The notes below the pieces were generated by a model. That model saw nothing but the letters and a program-made list of their open reading frames with translations. It was not told where the DNA came from and searched no databases. Positions 6,793 through 14,498 of a stretch of 37,652 nt of DNA are shown piece after piece (the first letter of the stretch is position 1; every line of letters starts with the position of its first letter). Origin of the DNA: Actinomycetes bacterium (GTDB lineage Bacteria; Actinomycetota; Acidimicrobiia; Acidimicrobiales; UBA8190); NCBI GenBank assembly GCA_021819525.1, contig JAKAQW010000016.1, forward strand, positions 1-37,652, written 5' to 3'. A program made the position numbers and the translations under genes.

Positions 6793-9441
6793 ATGGTTCG
6801 CAGTTGGTCGCGCGCGGGCTTGCGGCGGACGAGGCCTCGGACGCAGGCGATGAGCGTGATACTGCAAGGTGCCGTGGCCGCGATGCTCGGCGTCGGCCTC
6901 GTGGTCGGCGGTGCGGCATTGTCGGGGGGACCCCGTCCGCGGTCCGCTTTCAGCCTGGCTTCGCTGGCCGGCCCGCTGAAGGGAGTGTTCTCCGTCGAGC
7001 CGGGTCACTGCAACCTGATCGGCCCACCGAGCGGGAGCTACGTGGAGCTCGAAGAGCACGGGGTCCCGGTGCCGAACCCGAGCTCCACCTGCCCGCTCAC
7101 CAGCTCCTTCTACACACCGCTCAAGACCGGATCCGTCGGCTTGGTGAGCGGTGCCTACCAGCTCGATCCGGACCCGACCTTCAACCACAGTGGTGGTTCC
7201 GAAGCCAATGCGATCGTCACCCCGGTGTCGTTCCTCGGTGTGGGCTTCGGTCTGGCCACCACCTGTGCTGACCAGCAGCACCACGGCACTCCTACCGGGG
7301 CGTGCGCGAAAGGGACCACCGGTTTCCCGGTGCCCCAGCTCTACGCCGAGCCGATCGGTGCCGGTGGGTGCAAGGTGAGCCTCACCAGTGTCACCAGTGT
7401 GACCGGGGTGGTCGACATGTGCATCTACGGCAACCTCGAAGGGCTTGGCGTCACGTACAACGGCACGCCGAACGGCACCTGCGCGGATGGCGGTGGGGAC
7501 GGCTGCTACGACGTCGGAGCGGCCAGTGCAGCCTCCCTCGCGGCCACGAGCTGCGGGTCGGCTCCGCTGGGCGGGTGCAGCCTTTCGGGGACCCTGAACC
7601 CGATCACCGATGCCTACACCTTGCAGGTGACCTCAACCATCGTCGGGACGAGCTTCAACGGGGCCAAAGCGATCTTCTCGCTCGCCGGGACGTACAAGGC
7701 GGGCGTGCCGAGCAAGACGACGTCGAGCACCGGCTCGGGCGCCACGGCCACTTCGCCGTCGTCCACCTCGTCATCGAGCCCCTCGACGGCGACCCAGCCG
7801 ACGCCCGCCTCGGGCACGACCGGCCGGGCCATGGACGGTGTGTTCCATATCTCGGCCGGCTCGTGTGCCGGGAGCGCTGCTCCCAGCGGCAGCTGGATCC
7901 AGCTGGGCCTCGGTGGCGCCCCGATCAAGAACGCGAATTCTCCCTGCGACGGAGGCGCCTATACGCCCCTGAACCAGGGGACGACGGGCCTCGAGGCCGG
8001 TGCTTTCCAGCCTGATCCCACCCCCACCTTCGACAGCTCCGGGAATTCCCTTGCCGGCGCGATCGTCACCCCCACGAAATTCCTCGGTACCGACTTCGGT
8101 GCAGCCACGGACCCGCAGAACATGCAGGACGCGCCGACCGGGCCCGACGTGTTCCCGGCCCCGACAGCGATCCTGTCCGGCGACGTCATCCATGCCAACC
8201 TGAGCGCTGTCAATTTCACTTACAACGGGCCGCCCAACGGGACCTGCGCGTCCGGAGGCGGTGACGGGTGCTACGCGGTGGGATCCGCGGACGTGGTCGG
8301 ATCCTACGATCCGTCGACCCGAAGCTATCTGCTCAGCTGGACCTCCATCATCCATGGAGGCGCGTTCAACAACGCCACTGCTTCGTTCCACCTCGTCGGG
8401 GATTTCGTCGGCACCATCGCCGCGACGGAGTCCACGTTGAGCAGTGCGGGGGCCTCGGTGGTCAGTACGGCGCCTCCGTCTCCAGCCACATCGAGCAGCA
8501 CCTCGGGGGCTCAGAGCGCTTCCGTGACCACGACGCCGACGAGCACCGGCCCCCTCGACAACGCCATGGTGGGCACGTTCACGGTCGCGTCGGGCGCTTG
8601 CAACGCCAGCAGTGCACCGTCGGGAAGCTGGATCCAGCTGGGAAAGGGGGGTGCGCCCATCCCGAACCCGAGCTCGTCGTGCGACGGGGGCGCGTACACC
8701 CCGGTGAGCCAAGGGACCACCGGCCTCGAGACCGGCACCTTCCAGCCTGATCCCACCCCCACCTTCGACGGCTCCGGGAATTCCCTCGCCGGCGCGATCA
8801 TCACTCCGACGAAATTCCTCGGCACCGACTTCGGGGCAGCCACGGACCCGCAGAACATGCAGGACGCGCCGAGCGGACCAAGCGTCTTCCCGCCGCCGGA
8901 TGCTGTCCTGTCGGCGAGCAAGACGAGCTTCACTGCTGATCTGAGCGCCCTCAACTTCACGTACAACGGCACCCCGAACGCTACCTGCGCATCGGGGAAC
9001 GGGGACGGCTGTTACGCGGTGGGCTCGGCGGACGTCCCTGGCACCTACGATCCGACGAGCCACGCCTACACCATGTCCTGGACGGCCACCATCGTCGGGG
9101 GTGCGTTCAACGGCGCCACCGCGACGTTCCATCTGACCGGGACTTTCACGGGTCGCATCGTGACGGTGGCCGCGAGCTCGGTCCCCGCGACGTCTTCGAC
9201 CAAGAGCGCGCGGAGCCCGTCGTCGACAAGTGCCAGCGCGCCAGTGCCCACACCGAGCGGCGTCACTCCTGCCACCATCGCCGCTTCGGATGCCGGCTTG
9301 GCAGGTCGCGGTCCGTGGCCGGACGTCTTCGACGCCATCGTCCTGGCCATTGCGACAGCGGTTCTTGCCGCGGCAGCCGCAGAGACCCGTCGCCGCCGTC
9401 ATGCAGGCGGCTCGCACCGAGCCCGTAGAGCTTCGGGGTGA
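6793..9441 (+). CDS. Anchored surface protein with three copies of an undescribed four-Cys domain
   Basis: I do not recognise this family. ATG at 6793 follows GGGAGGGA with a 6-base spacer; the longer TTG reading would begin inside the promoter. The 882-residue protein has an Arg-rich N-terminus and a hydrophobic segment (about 22-45), probably a signal sequence or anchor. Three related domains follow at about 64-300, 348-537 and 593-790, separated by Ser/Thr/Pro-rich linkers, then a C-terminal helix (about 845-866) and an Arg/His-rich tail. Domains 2 and 3 share GSWIQLG, FQPDPTPTFD, FLGTDFG, DPQNMQDAP, NFTYNG, GDGCYAVGSADV and GGAFN. Each has four cysteines, probably two disulfides. Domain 1 is more divergent and carries an insertion with extra cysteines. 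Parts of domains 2 and 3 are nearly identical in DNA, indicating a recent duplication. The gene is followed by a lipoprotein with the same domain. Function is unknown. Confidence 0.8.
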   Translation: MVRSWSRAGLRRTRPRTQAMSVILQGAVAAMLGVGLVVGGAALSGGPRPRSAFSLASLAGPLKGVFSVEPGHCNLIGPPSGSYVELEEHGVPVPNPSSTCPLTSSFYTPLKTGSVGLVSGAYQLDPDPTFNHSGGSEANAIVTPVSFLGVGFGLATTCADQQHHGTPTGACAKGTTGFPVPQLYAEPIGAGGCKVSLTSVTSVTGVVDMCIYGNLEGLGVTYNGTPNGTCADGGGDGCYDVGAASAASLAATSCGSAPLGGCSLSGTLNPITDAYTLQVTSTIVGTSFNGAKAIFSLAGTYKAGVPSKTTSSTGSGATATSPSSTSSSSPSTATQPTPASGTTGRAMDGVFHISAGSCAGSAAPSGSWIQLGLGGAPIKNANSPCDGGAYTPLNQGTTGLEAGAFQPDPTPTFDSSGNSLAGAIVTPTKFLGTDFGAATDPQNMQDAPTGPDVFPAPTAILSGDVIHANLSAVNFTYNGPPNGTCASGGGDGCYAVGSADVVGSYDPSTRSYLLSWTSIIHGGAFNNATASFHLVGDFVGTIAATESTLSSAGASVVSTAPPSPATSSSTSGAQSASVTTTPTSTGPLDNAMVGTFTVASGACNASSAPSGSWIQLGKGGAPIPNPSSSCDGGAYTPVSQGTTGLETGTFQPDPTPTFDGSGNSLAGAIITPTKFLGTDFGAATDPQNMQDAPSGPSVFPPPDAVLSASKTSFTADLSALNFTYNGTPNATCASGNGDGCYAVGSADVPGTYDPTSHAYTMSWTATIVGGAFNGATATFHLTGTFTGRIVTVAASSVPATSSTKSARSPSSTSASAPVPTPSGVTPATIAASDAGLAGRGPWPDVFDAIVLAIATAVLAAAAAETRRRRHAGGSHRARRASG

Positions 9442-9485
9442 GCTGTGCTGCCCGAGCGAGCATTGCCGAACCACGAGGAGGATCG

Positions 9486-10226
9486 GTGCAGGTTCGAAGT
9501 ATGACAATCAAGATCGGTGTGCTCGCCGGCGTGGCCTGTCTGGCCGCGGCATGCGGCAGCTCCACCAGCTCCACCAGCGCTGCGCCGAGCTCGGCGAAGC
9601 CGAGCGGTACGCACGTGCTGGCGGGCACCTTCGACATCGCTCCAGGCACGTGCACCACGGGCACTGCCACGCCCGGCGGCAGTTGGTTCCAGATGCTCGG
9701 TCACGGTGGCGCCGTGGTCAAGAACTCCTTCGGAGGCTGTGCCAACCCCGATTACACCCCGTTGAAGCCGGGCACGAAAGGCGGGCTCGTGAGTGGGACC
9801 TACGAGCCCAATCCCACGCCCGCGTTCTCGGGGTCGAACGCCCTGGCCGACGAGATCGTGAAGCCCGTGAGCTTCTTCGGCAGCGACTTCGCGCTTGCCA
9901 CGCAGGCGGTCGACCCGCAGACGGGGAAGAGCGTGCCGAAGCCGTCGGTCACCTCTACTGCCGGCGTGCTGAGCGGGAACTTGGAAGCGATCGACGCCGC
10001 CTACAACGGCGCGTACTTCAACCAGGGCTCGCCGAAGCCCGGCGGCACCTACCCTGGTACCACGAAGGCGGTCTCGGGCACCATCAGCTGCTCTGGCAAC
10101 TACACCTTGGAGTGGCAGAGCCTGATCGTGGGTGGTGCTTTCAACGGCTACACCGGCGTGTGGCACCTGACAGGGACCTTCGTGCCGGCAGCCGGAACGT
10201 CTCTGGCCAAGGCACTGGGGTGCTGA
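9486..10226 (+). CDS. Lipoprotein with one copy of the same four-Cys domain
   Basis: An exported lipoprotein of about 246 residues. GTG at 9486 follows AGGAGG (9476-9481); ATG at 9501 is the other candidate. The leader ends in a lipobox (CLAAAC), giving lipidated Cys at about residue 23, then a Ser/Thr linker. The remaining 200 residues match the repeat domain of the preceding gene: GGSWFQMLGHGGA, DYTPLKPGTKGGLVSGTYEPNPTPAFSG, VSFFGSDFALAT, YNGAYFN, and IVGGAFNGYTGVWHLTGTF near the end. It lacks the CASG..GDGCYAVG segment, and its cysteines are placed somewhat differently. It follows the large protein by 44 bases and its stop overlaps the next gene by 7, so the three are probably co-transcribed. 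No function can be assigned. Confidence 0.8.
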   Translation: MQVRSMTIKIGVLAGVACLAAACGSSTSSTSAAPSSAKPSGTHVLAGTFDIAPGTCTTGTATPGGSWFQMLGHGGAVVKNSFGGCANPDYTPLKPGTKGGLVSGTYEPNPTPAFSGSNALADEIVKPVSFFGSDFALATQAVDPQTGKSVPKPSVTSTAGVLSGNLEAIDAAYNGAYFNQGSPKPGGTYPGTTKAVSGTISCSGNYTLEWQSLIVGGAFNGYTGVWHLTGTFVPAAGTSLAKALGC

Positions 10227-11404
10227 ACCGGCGATTGGCCGCCTGGCTGGTGCTCGTCGTCGGCGTCGCGTTGATGGTGGCGCCCGAGGCCTTCGACATG
10301 TGGGTCCGAGCACCACGCGGCGCCCAGATGATCGGCGGGTTCGCGAGCATCATGACGGCGAAGAACGTGCCGCTCGTCGCCAGCTATGGCCGCACCGTGC
10401 TCGGTGGCTTCGGGAACGCGGCGCTGACCATCCAGCGCGCGGCCTCTCGTTTCAGTGGCGGGCACCGGTCGCTGAGCTACAGCCAGGCCACCTCGTTCAT
10501 CGCCAGCCAGGGCAACCTGCGAGGTCTCGCTTACATGGACCGGAACCTGCCGGTGCTCGGACCGCCATTCTCCACGTTGCTGTCGGTGCTCTACAAGGAC
10601 CAGCCGGCGTTCGCAGGGATGCACGGTCTGCCGAGCTTCACCCTGTTCCCGCTGTTCTTCGTCGTCCCTGGCCTGCTCATCGCCGGCGGGGCTGCGGTGT
10701 TCTTGCACCGTGACGGTCGTCCTGACAGCCTGGGGCGGCCGGTCTCGGCCCGCGGGCCGGCGGCATTCCTTCTCGTGATCGGGTTCCTCGTAGCCATCGC
10801 CCCGCTGCTGCCGATGCCGCCGGGCTTCCACTCGATCCGCACGGTGGGCCCCCACGGCGCCGCCATGCTCGACGACTTCGCAGCGCCGATCAACGGTCCG
10901 GGGTCAGCGCCGGTGATGAGCCTGAAGACGGTGGCCCAATTCGATGGGTACGTCGCGGAGATGCGCCTCGCGTCGACCGAGATCGTGCCTGCGGTCCAAG
11001 ATGCAGCCGCGACGTTCGGGCACCGCCACATCAGCGCTAGCACCGCGACAGCCTTCTTGGCATCGCAGCCCTCGCTCGCCCTGGTCTACCGGATCGAGCG
11101 GGACTTCCCGGCCATGTACCGGTCGTTCCACCACATGCTGGCGACCATGGCGAAGGACATGCCTGATTATCAGGCGGTACAGAAGCTGCCGTCGTTCTCC
11201 CTGTTCCCGCTCTTCTTCTACGTGCCCGGGGGCATCGTCTTCCTGCTCGCACTGTTCGGGTTGCTGCGTGGGGCGCCCGCCAAGCCAAACGCCAGCAGGG
11301 CGCTGCTCGGTGACAACCCAGTGCCCGGCAACGAGGCGCTCGCTGGGATCGGCACCCCGGGTACAGCGCCCACCCCGGGAGCAGCGCCCACCCCGGGGGC
11401 ATAG
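10220..11404 (+). CDS. Internally duplicated four-helix membrane protein
   Basis: An unrecognised integral membrane protein of 394 residues, starting at GTG 10220 inside the end of the lipoprotein gene. It looks like two tandem halves. Each half has a hydrophobic helix (about 6-24 and 180-200), an outside domain of about 115-125 residues, and a second helix preceded by LPSFTLFPLFF or LPSFSLFPLFF (near 137 and 323). Both halves share RTV/KTV.., ATSFIASQ/ATAFLASQ, LPVL/FPAM and LLSVLYKDQP/MLATMAKDMP elements, supporting duplication. The C-terminus is a short Pro/Ala/Thr repeat tail encoded by an 18-bp DNA repeat. The coupling suggests it works with the two four-Cys-domain proteins at the cell surface, perhaps as their anchor or export partner, but this is only an inference. 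Confidence 0.75.
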   Translation: MLNRRLAAWLVLVVGVALMVAPEAFDMWVRAPRGAQMIGGFASIMTAKNVPLVASYGRTVLGGFGNAALTIQRAASRFSGGHRSLSYSQATSFIASQGNLRGLAYMDRNLPVLGPPFSTLLSVLYKDQPAFAGMHGLPSFTLFPLFFVVPGLLIAGGAAVFLHRDGRPDSLGRPVSARGPAAFLLVIGFLVAIAPLLPMPPGFHSIRTVGPHGAAMLDDFAAPINGPGSAPVMSLKTVAQFDGYVAEMRLASTEIVPAVQDAAATFGHRHISASTATAFLASQPSLALVYRIERDFPAMYRSFHHMLATMAKDMPDYQAVQKLPSFSLFPLFFYVPGGIVFLLALFGLLRGAPAKPNASRALLGDNPVPGNEALAGIGTPGTAPTPGAAPTPGA

Positions 11405-11725
11405 AGCAGCGCCGAGCCCCCAATGACGTGCCCCGCCGCAGCGCGAGGTACCGACGGTGCGGCCTGGTGGCGACCCCGGCGGGTCATCGCCCCAACTGGA
11501 ACCGTAGAGCTGTTCCTCGGGTGCCGGCGGTGGCAGTGCGCTGCGGTGGCCCTGGACGATCCACGGTGGCCCTGGACGATCCACGGTGGCCCTTCCCCGG
11601 CAGGCATCGCCGTCCCCAGCGACGCTACCATGCACGAAGACGCGTGGATCCGGCCGTTTCGAGACGAGAGGGGGGCTGGTGGGACGAGAGGGTGGTGGCG
11701 AGGAGGCCGAGCTGGCGATGTTCCA
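11405..11725. other. Non-coding gap before the sat remnant
   Basis: No credible gene was found in these 321 bases; readings on both strands are Arg/Pro-rich shadows without ribosome-binding sites. The stretch contains the 20-bp tandem repeat listed separately. It may carry the promoter of the original sat-apr operon, but no convincing -10/-35 pair was seen. Confidence 0.5.
11545..11592. repeat. 20-bp tandem repeat, two copies plus a partial third
   Basis: Two perfect copies of a 20-base unit beginning GGTGGCCCTGG lie at 11545-11564 and 11565-11584, followed by GGTGGCCC of a third. It lies in the damaged region upstream of the sat remnant and is one of several repeats clustered there. Confidence 0.8.
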
Positions 11726-12005
11726 GTGAGCCTCGTGCGAGCGCACGGGCTCGGCGGGAGGCTACGCCCGCTGATGGTACCTCCCGAGGAGCGCGGCGAG
11801 ATGCAGTCTCGTGCCGCGACGCTGCCTCGCTTGCAGGTGGCCTCGCGGGAGGCATCCGACCTGATGATGCTCGGCATCGGTGCCTGCACCTCTCTCGGGC
11901 TCGCCGAGACGAGGGTGCTCTTCGAGCGCCACGGATGGTCGACCGTGGCAGCCTTCCAGACCCGTACCCCCATGCACTGGGCACACGAGCACCCGAAGTG
12001 TTGGC
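11726..12005 (+). pseudogene. sat: Remnant of ATP sulfurylase (sat), internally deleted and truncated
   Basis: From GTG 11726 the frame reads like the N-terminus of a dissimilatory ATP sulfurylase: [45 protein letters not shown]. It then jumps directly to the active-site segment, [16 protein letters not shown] followed by [15 protein letters not shown]. In intact enzymes about 120 residues separate these parts, and some 180 more follow. The catalytic QTRN.PMHRxHE block is altered too: Asn is Thr and Arg is Trp, though the two His of HxxH remain. After HEHP homology stops and the frame runs into short repeats. This is therefore a dead gene with an internal deletion and a lost 3' half. Its position just before aprBA is where sat often lies in sulfur operons, which supports the identification. 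Confidence 0.8.
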
Positions 12006-12012
12006 TATCGTG

Positions 12013-12050
12013 CACGAGTACCATGGCGGTTCACGAGTACCATAGCGGTT
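12013..12050. repeat. 19-bp direct repeat at the end of the sat remnant
   Basis: The 19-base unit CACGAGTACCATGGCGGTT (12013-12031) recurs at 12032-12050 with a single G-to-A change. Each copy would read HEYH in one frame, reminiscent of the HExL-type end of the sulfurylase active-site block, so the repeat may be a scar of slippage during gene loss. Confidence 0.75.
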
Positions 12051-12073
12051 CGGCCGATGCCGCCGTCGAAGGC

Positions 12074-12136
12074 CAGTCCACAGCCACAGAGAGCAAGTCC
12101 ACAGCCACAGAGAGCCAGTCCACAGCCACAGAGAGC
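12074..12136. repeat. Three 21-bp tandem repeats upstream of aprB
   Basis: Three copies of a 21-base unit (starting CAGTCCACAGCC, ending GAGAGC) run head to tail at 12074-12094, 12095-12115 and 12116-12136, with one C-to-A change in copy 2, followed by a CAGCAGAG partial. In the frame of the sat remnant they would read a (Q/K)STATES heptad. They lie 45 bases before the aprB start, so they are probably in its leader. Confidence 0.85.
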
Positions 12137-12180
12137 CAGCAGAGTGCCAGCAGTCGGAGCGTGTCAACGAAGGAGGAGCT

Positions 12181-12636
12181 GTGCCCACCTATGTCAACCC
12201 GGACAAGTGCGATGGCTGCAAGGCGCTCGACAAGCCTGCCTGCGCGTACATCTGCCCGAACGACCTGATGGCGCTCGATCCGGCACTCGGCCAGGCCTTC
12301 AACCAGGAGCCCGACCAGTGCTGGGAGTGCTACGCGTGCGTGAAGACCTGCCCGCAGTCGGCCATCGCGATGCGGGGCTACTCCGACGTCGTGCCCCTCG
12401 GAGCGAGCCTGACGCCGTTGCGGGGCACCGACTCGATCATGTGGACGGTGCAGTTTCGCGACAAGCGGGTGAAGCGCTTCAAGTTCCCGATACGGACCAC
12501 TCCATGGGGCACGAGCGAGGGCTACGAAGCCATGCCCGAGCCCGATGTGTCGCGTCTGAGAGATCCACACCTCTGCGGTGAGGAGACGTACCTGGGCGTA
12601 GACGCCCTGCCCGTTCCCGAGGGGAGCGCCCGGTGA
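12181..12636 (+). CDS. aprB: Adenylylsulfate (APS) reductase beta subunit
   Basis: The iron-sulfur subunit of APS reductase passes electrons between the AprA flavin and the Qmo complex in the cytoplasm. The 151-residue protein starts [21 protein letters not shown], matching AprB closely. Two [4Fe-4S] ligand sets are visible: CDGC...C...CP in the first 25 residues and [12 protein letters not shown] near 54-65. The AprB tail that wraps around AprA follows, with [24 protein letters not shown] and so on. GTG at 12181 follows AAGGAGGA. The stop overlaps the aprA start (GTGA). With sHdr genes nearby, the enzyme more likely runs from sulfite plus AMP to APS than as a sulfate reducer, but sequence alone does not fix direction. 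Confidence 0.95.
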   Translation: MPTYVNPDKCDGCKALDKPACAYICPNDLMALDPALGQAFNQEPDQCWECYACVKTCPQSAIAMRGYSDVVPLGASLTPLRGTDSIMWTVQFRDKRVKRFKFPIRTTPWGTSEGYEAMPEPDVSRLRDPHLCGEETYLGVDALPVPEGSAR

Positions 12637-14498
12637 ACCCGCCCGAGATAGAGGTCGTGGAGACAGACCTCCTCATCCTCGGCGGGGGGATGGCAGGGTG
12701 TGGCGCCGCCTACGAAGCCGGCTACTGGGCCCGCACCCAGGGGCTGCGCACCACCCTCGTGGAGAAGGCGGCGGTCGAGCGCAGCGGCGCAGTCGCCATG
12801 GGCCTGTCGGCCATCAACTGCTACATGGGTATGCAGTGGGGCGAGAACCAGCCAGAGGACTTCGTCCGCTACGTGCGCCAGGACCTGATGGGCATCTGCC
12901 GGGAAGACCTTGTCTACGACATCGCCCGCCACGTCGACGAGTGCGTCCACCTCTTCGAGAAGTGGGGTCTTCCCATCTTCAAGAACGAGGACGGGCACTA
13001 CAAACGCGAGGGCCGCTGGCAGATCATGATCCATGGCGAGTCCTACAAGCCCATCGTCGCCGAGGCGGCGAAGCGGGCCATCGGGCCCGAGAACGTCTAC
13101 GAGCGGATCTTCGTGTCCCACCTGCTGAAGGACCCCGGGAGCGGTCGGGTGTCGGGAGCGGTCGGGTTCTCGGCTCGTGAGCACAAGGCCTACGTGTTCA
13201 AGGCCCAGGCCGTCATCGTTGCGGCCGGAGGCGCCACCGGGGTGTTCCGCCCGCATGCGGTCGGCGAGGGCTTGGGCCGCATCTGGTACGCCCCGTGGAA
13301 CACCGGCTCTGCCTACTCGCTCCCGATCCAGGCCGGTGCCACCATGACCCAGATGGAGCACCGCCTCGTCGTGACCCGGTTCAAGGACGGATACGGCCCC
13401 GTGGGCATGTGGTTCCTGCTCTTCAAGGGCAAGGTCCGCAACGCTTACGGCGAGCTCTACGAGGAGACCCAGGCGGCCGCCCTCGACGACTTCCCTCCCT
13501 ATGGCAACGCCCGGCCCATCCCCACGCCGCTTCGGAACCACCAGATGCTGCTCGACCGGGCCCAGGGCAAGGGCCCGCACTACATGCGCACCGACGAGGC
13601 GCTCCAGGCGCTGACCAAGGGCCTGGACCCGAAGGCCGTCCGCGAGATCGAGAGCGACGCGTGGGAGGACTTCCTCGACATGACCATGTCGCAGGCGCTG
13701 CTGTGGGCCTCGTACAACATCGACCCGGCACAGCTTCCCTCCGAGCTCGACCTCACCGAGCCATACCTGATGGGCTCGCACTCGTCGGGTACGGGAGCCT
13801 GGGTGAGCGGCCCCGAGGACCTGGCTCCCGAAGGCTACTTCTGGGGGTACAACCGCATGACCACCGTGCCTGGCCTGTTCGCCGCGGGCGACGGAGTGGG
13901 CGGCTCGGCGCACAAGTTCTCCTCTGGCTCCTATGCCGAGGGGCGGCTGGCCGCCAAGGGGGCGATCGCCTACATAGTCGACAGCCACCAGCGCCCCGAG
14001 GTCGACGACGGCCAGGCCGACGCGATGGTCGACTCCCTGTTCGCTCCCTACCGGGTTCTCGAGGACTCCCAGGGAGAGTCGACCAGGGCAGAGGTGAGCC
14101 CGAACTACTTCTTCCCGAAGCAGGGCCTGCTCAGGCTGCAGAAGCTGATGGAGGAGTATGCAGGCGGGCTCAGCAGCAACCTCATGGTGAACGAGCCCAT
14201 GCTGCTGCGAGGGCTCGAGCTGATGGAGATGCTGAAGCAGGACATGGACCGGGTAGCTGCCCGCGACCGCCACGATCTTCTCCGTTGCTGGGAGCTGCGC
14301 GACCGTATCTGGTGCGCCGAGGCACACATGCGGCACCTCCTCCACCGGAAGGAGACCCGCTGGCCGGGCTACTACTACCGTGGCGACTACCCCCAGCTCG
14401 ACGACGAGAACTGGAGGGTGTTCGTGAACTCCTCCTACGACGCGGCGACAGCGCAGTGGACGGTCGGCACCGCTCCGTACCACTCGATCGTGCCGTGA
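12633..14498 (+). CDS. aprA: Adenylylsulfate (APS) reductase alpha subunit
   Basis: The FAD subunit interconverts APS and sulfite plus AMP. Its 621 residues are a normal AprA length. The N-terminal dinucleotide motif LILGGGMAGCGAAYEA binds FAD. VVAAGGATGVFRP closes the flavin domain. The substrate-site segments VTRFKDGYGPVG (Arg near residue 249) and MGSHSSGTGAWVSGPED (His near 383) correspond to the Arg and His known to contact APS in archaeal AprA. The C-terminal part includes KETRWPGYYYRGDYPQLDDENW, also typical. GTG at 12633 overlaps the aprB stop by four bases, and the gene's own stop overlaps the qmoA start in the same way. The protein looks intact, unlike the sat remnant upstream. Confidence 0.96.
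   Translation: MNPPEIEVVETDLLILGGGMAGCGAAYEAGYWARTQGLRTTLVEKAAVERSGAVAMGLSAINCYMGMQWGENQPEDFVRYVRQDLMGICREDLVYDIARHVDECVHLFEKWGLPIFKNEDGHYKREGRWQIMIHGESYKPIVAEAAKRAIGPENVYERIFVSHLLKDPGSGRVSGAVGFSAREHKAYVFKAQAVIVAAGGATGVFRPHAVGEGLGRIWYAPWNTGSAYSLPIQAGATMTQMEHRLVVTRFKDGYGPVGMWFLLFKGKVRNAYGELYEETQAAALDDFPPYGNARPIPTPLRNHQMLLDRAQGKGPHYMRTDEALQALTKGLDPKAVREIESDAWEDFLDMTMSQALLWASYNIDPAQLPSELDLTEPYLMGSHSSGTGAWVSGPEDLAPEGYFWGYNRMTTVPGLFAAGDGVGGSAHKFSSGSYAEGRLAAKGAIAYIVDSHQRPEVDDGQADAMVDSLFAPYRVLEDSQGESTRAEVSPNYFFPKQGLLRLQKLMEEYAGGLSSNLMVNEPMLLRGLELMEMLKQDMDRVAARDRHDLLRCWELRDRIWCAEAHMRHLLHRKETRWPGYYYRGDYPQLDDENWRVFVNSSYDAATAQWTVGTAPYHSIVP

Noticed and set aside
12074-12136. CRISPR array
   Set aside because: The 21-bp units are directly abutting, with no spacers and no cas genes nearby.
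11423-12268. Intact 281-codon + strand gene upstream of aprB
   Set aside because: Only its middle resembles a protein (ATP sulfurylase pieces); the start is non-homologous and the end is repeat units followed by an overlap with aprB in another frame.
12522-14483. 653-codon open frame on the minus strand opposite aprA
   Set aside because: It is antisense to an obviously conserved AprA, has no family motif, and long antisense frames are expected in GC-rich coding DNA.
13295-14494. Long N-terminal extension of qmoA
   Set aside because: The frame stays open through aprA but is a shadow; homology starts at the FAD motif just after GTG 14495.
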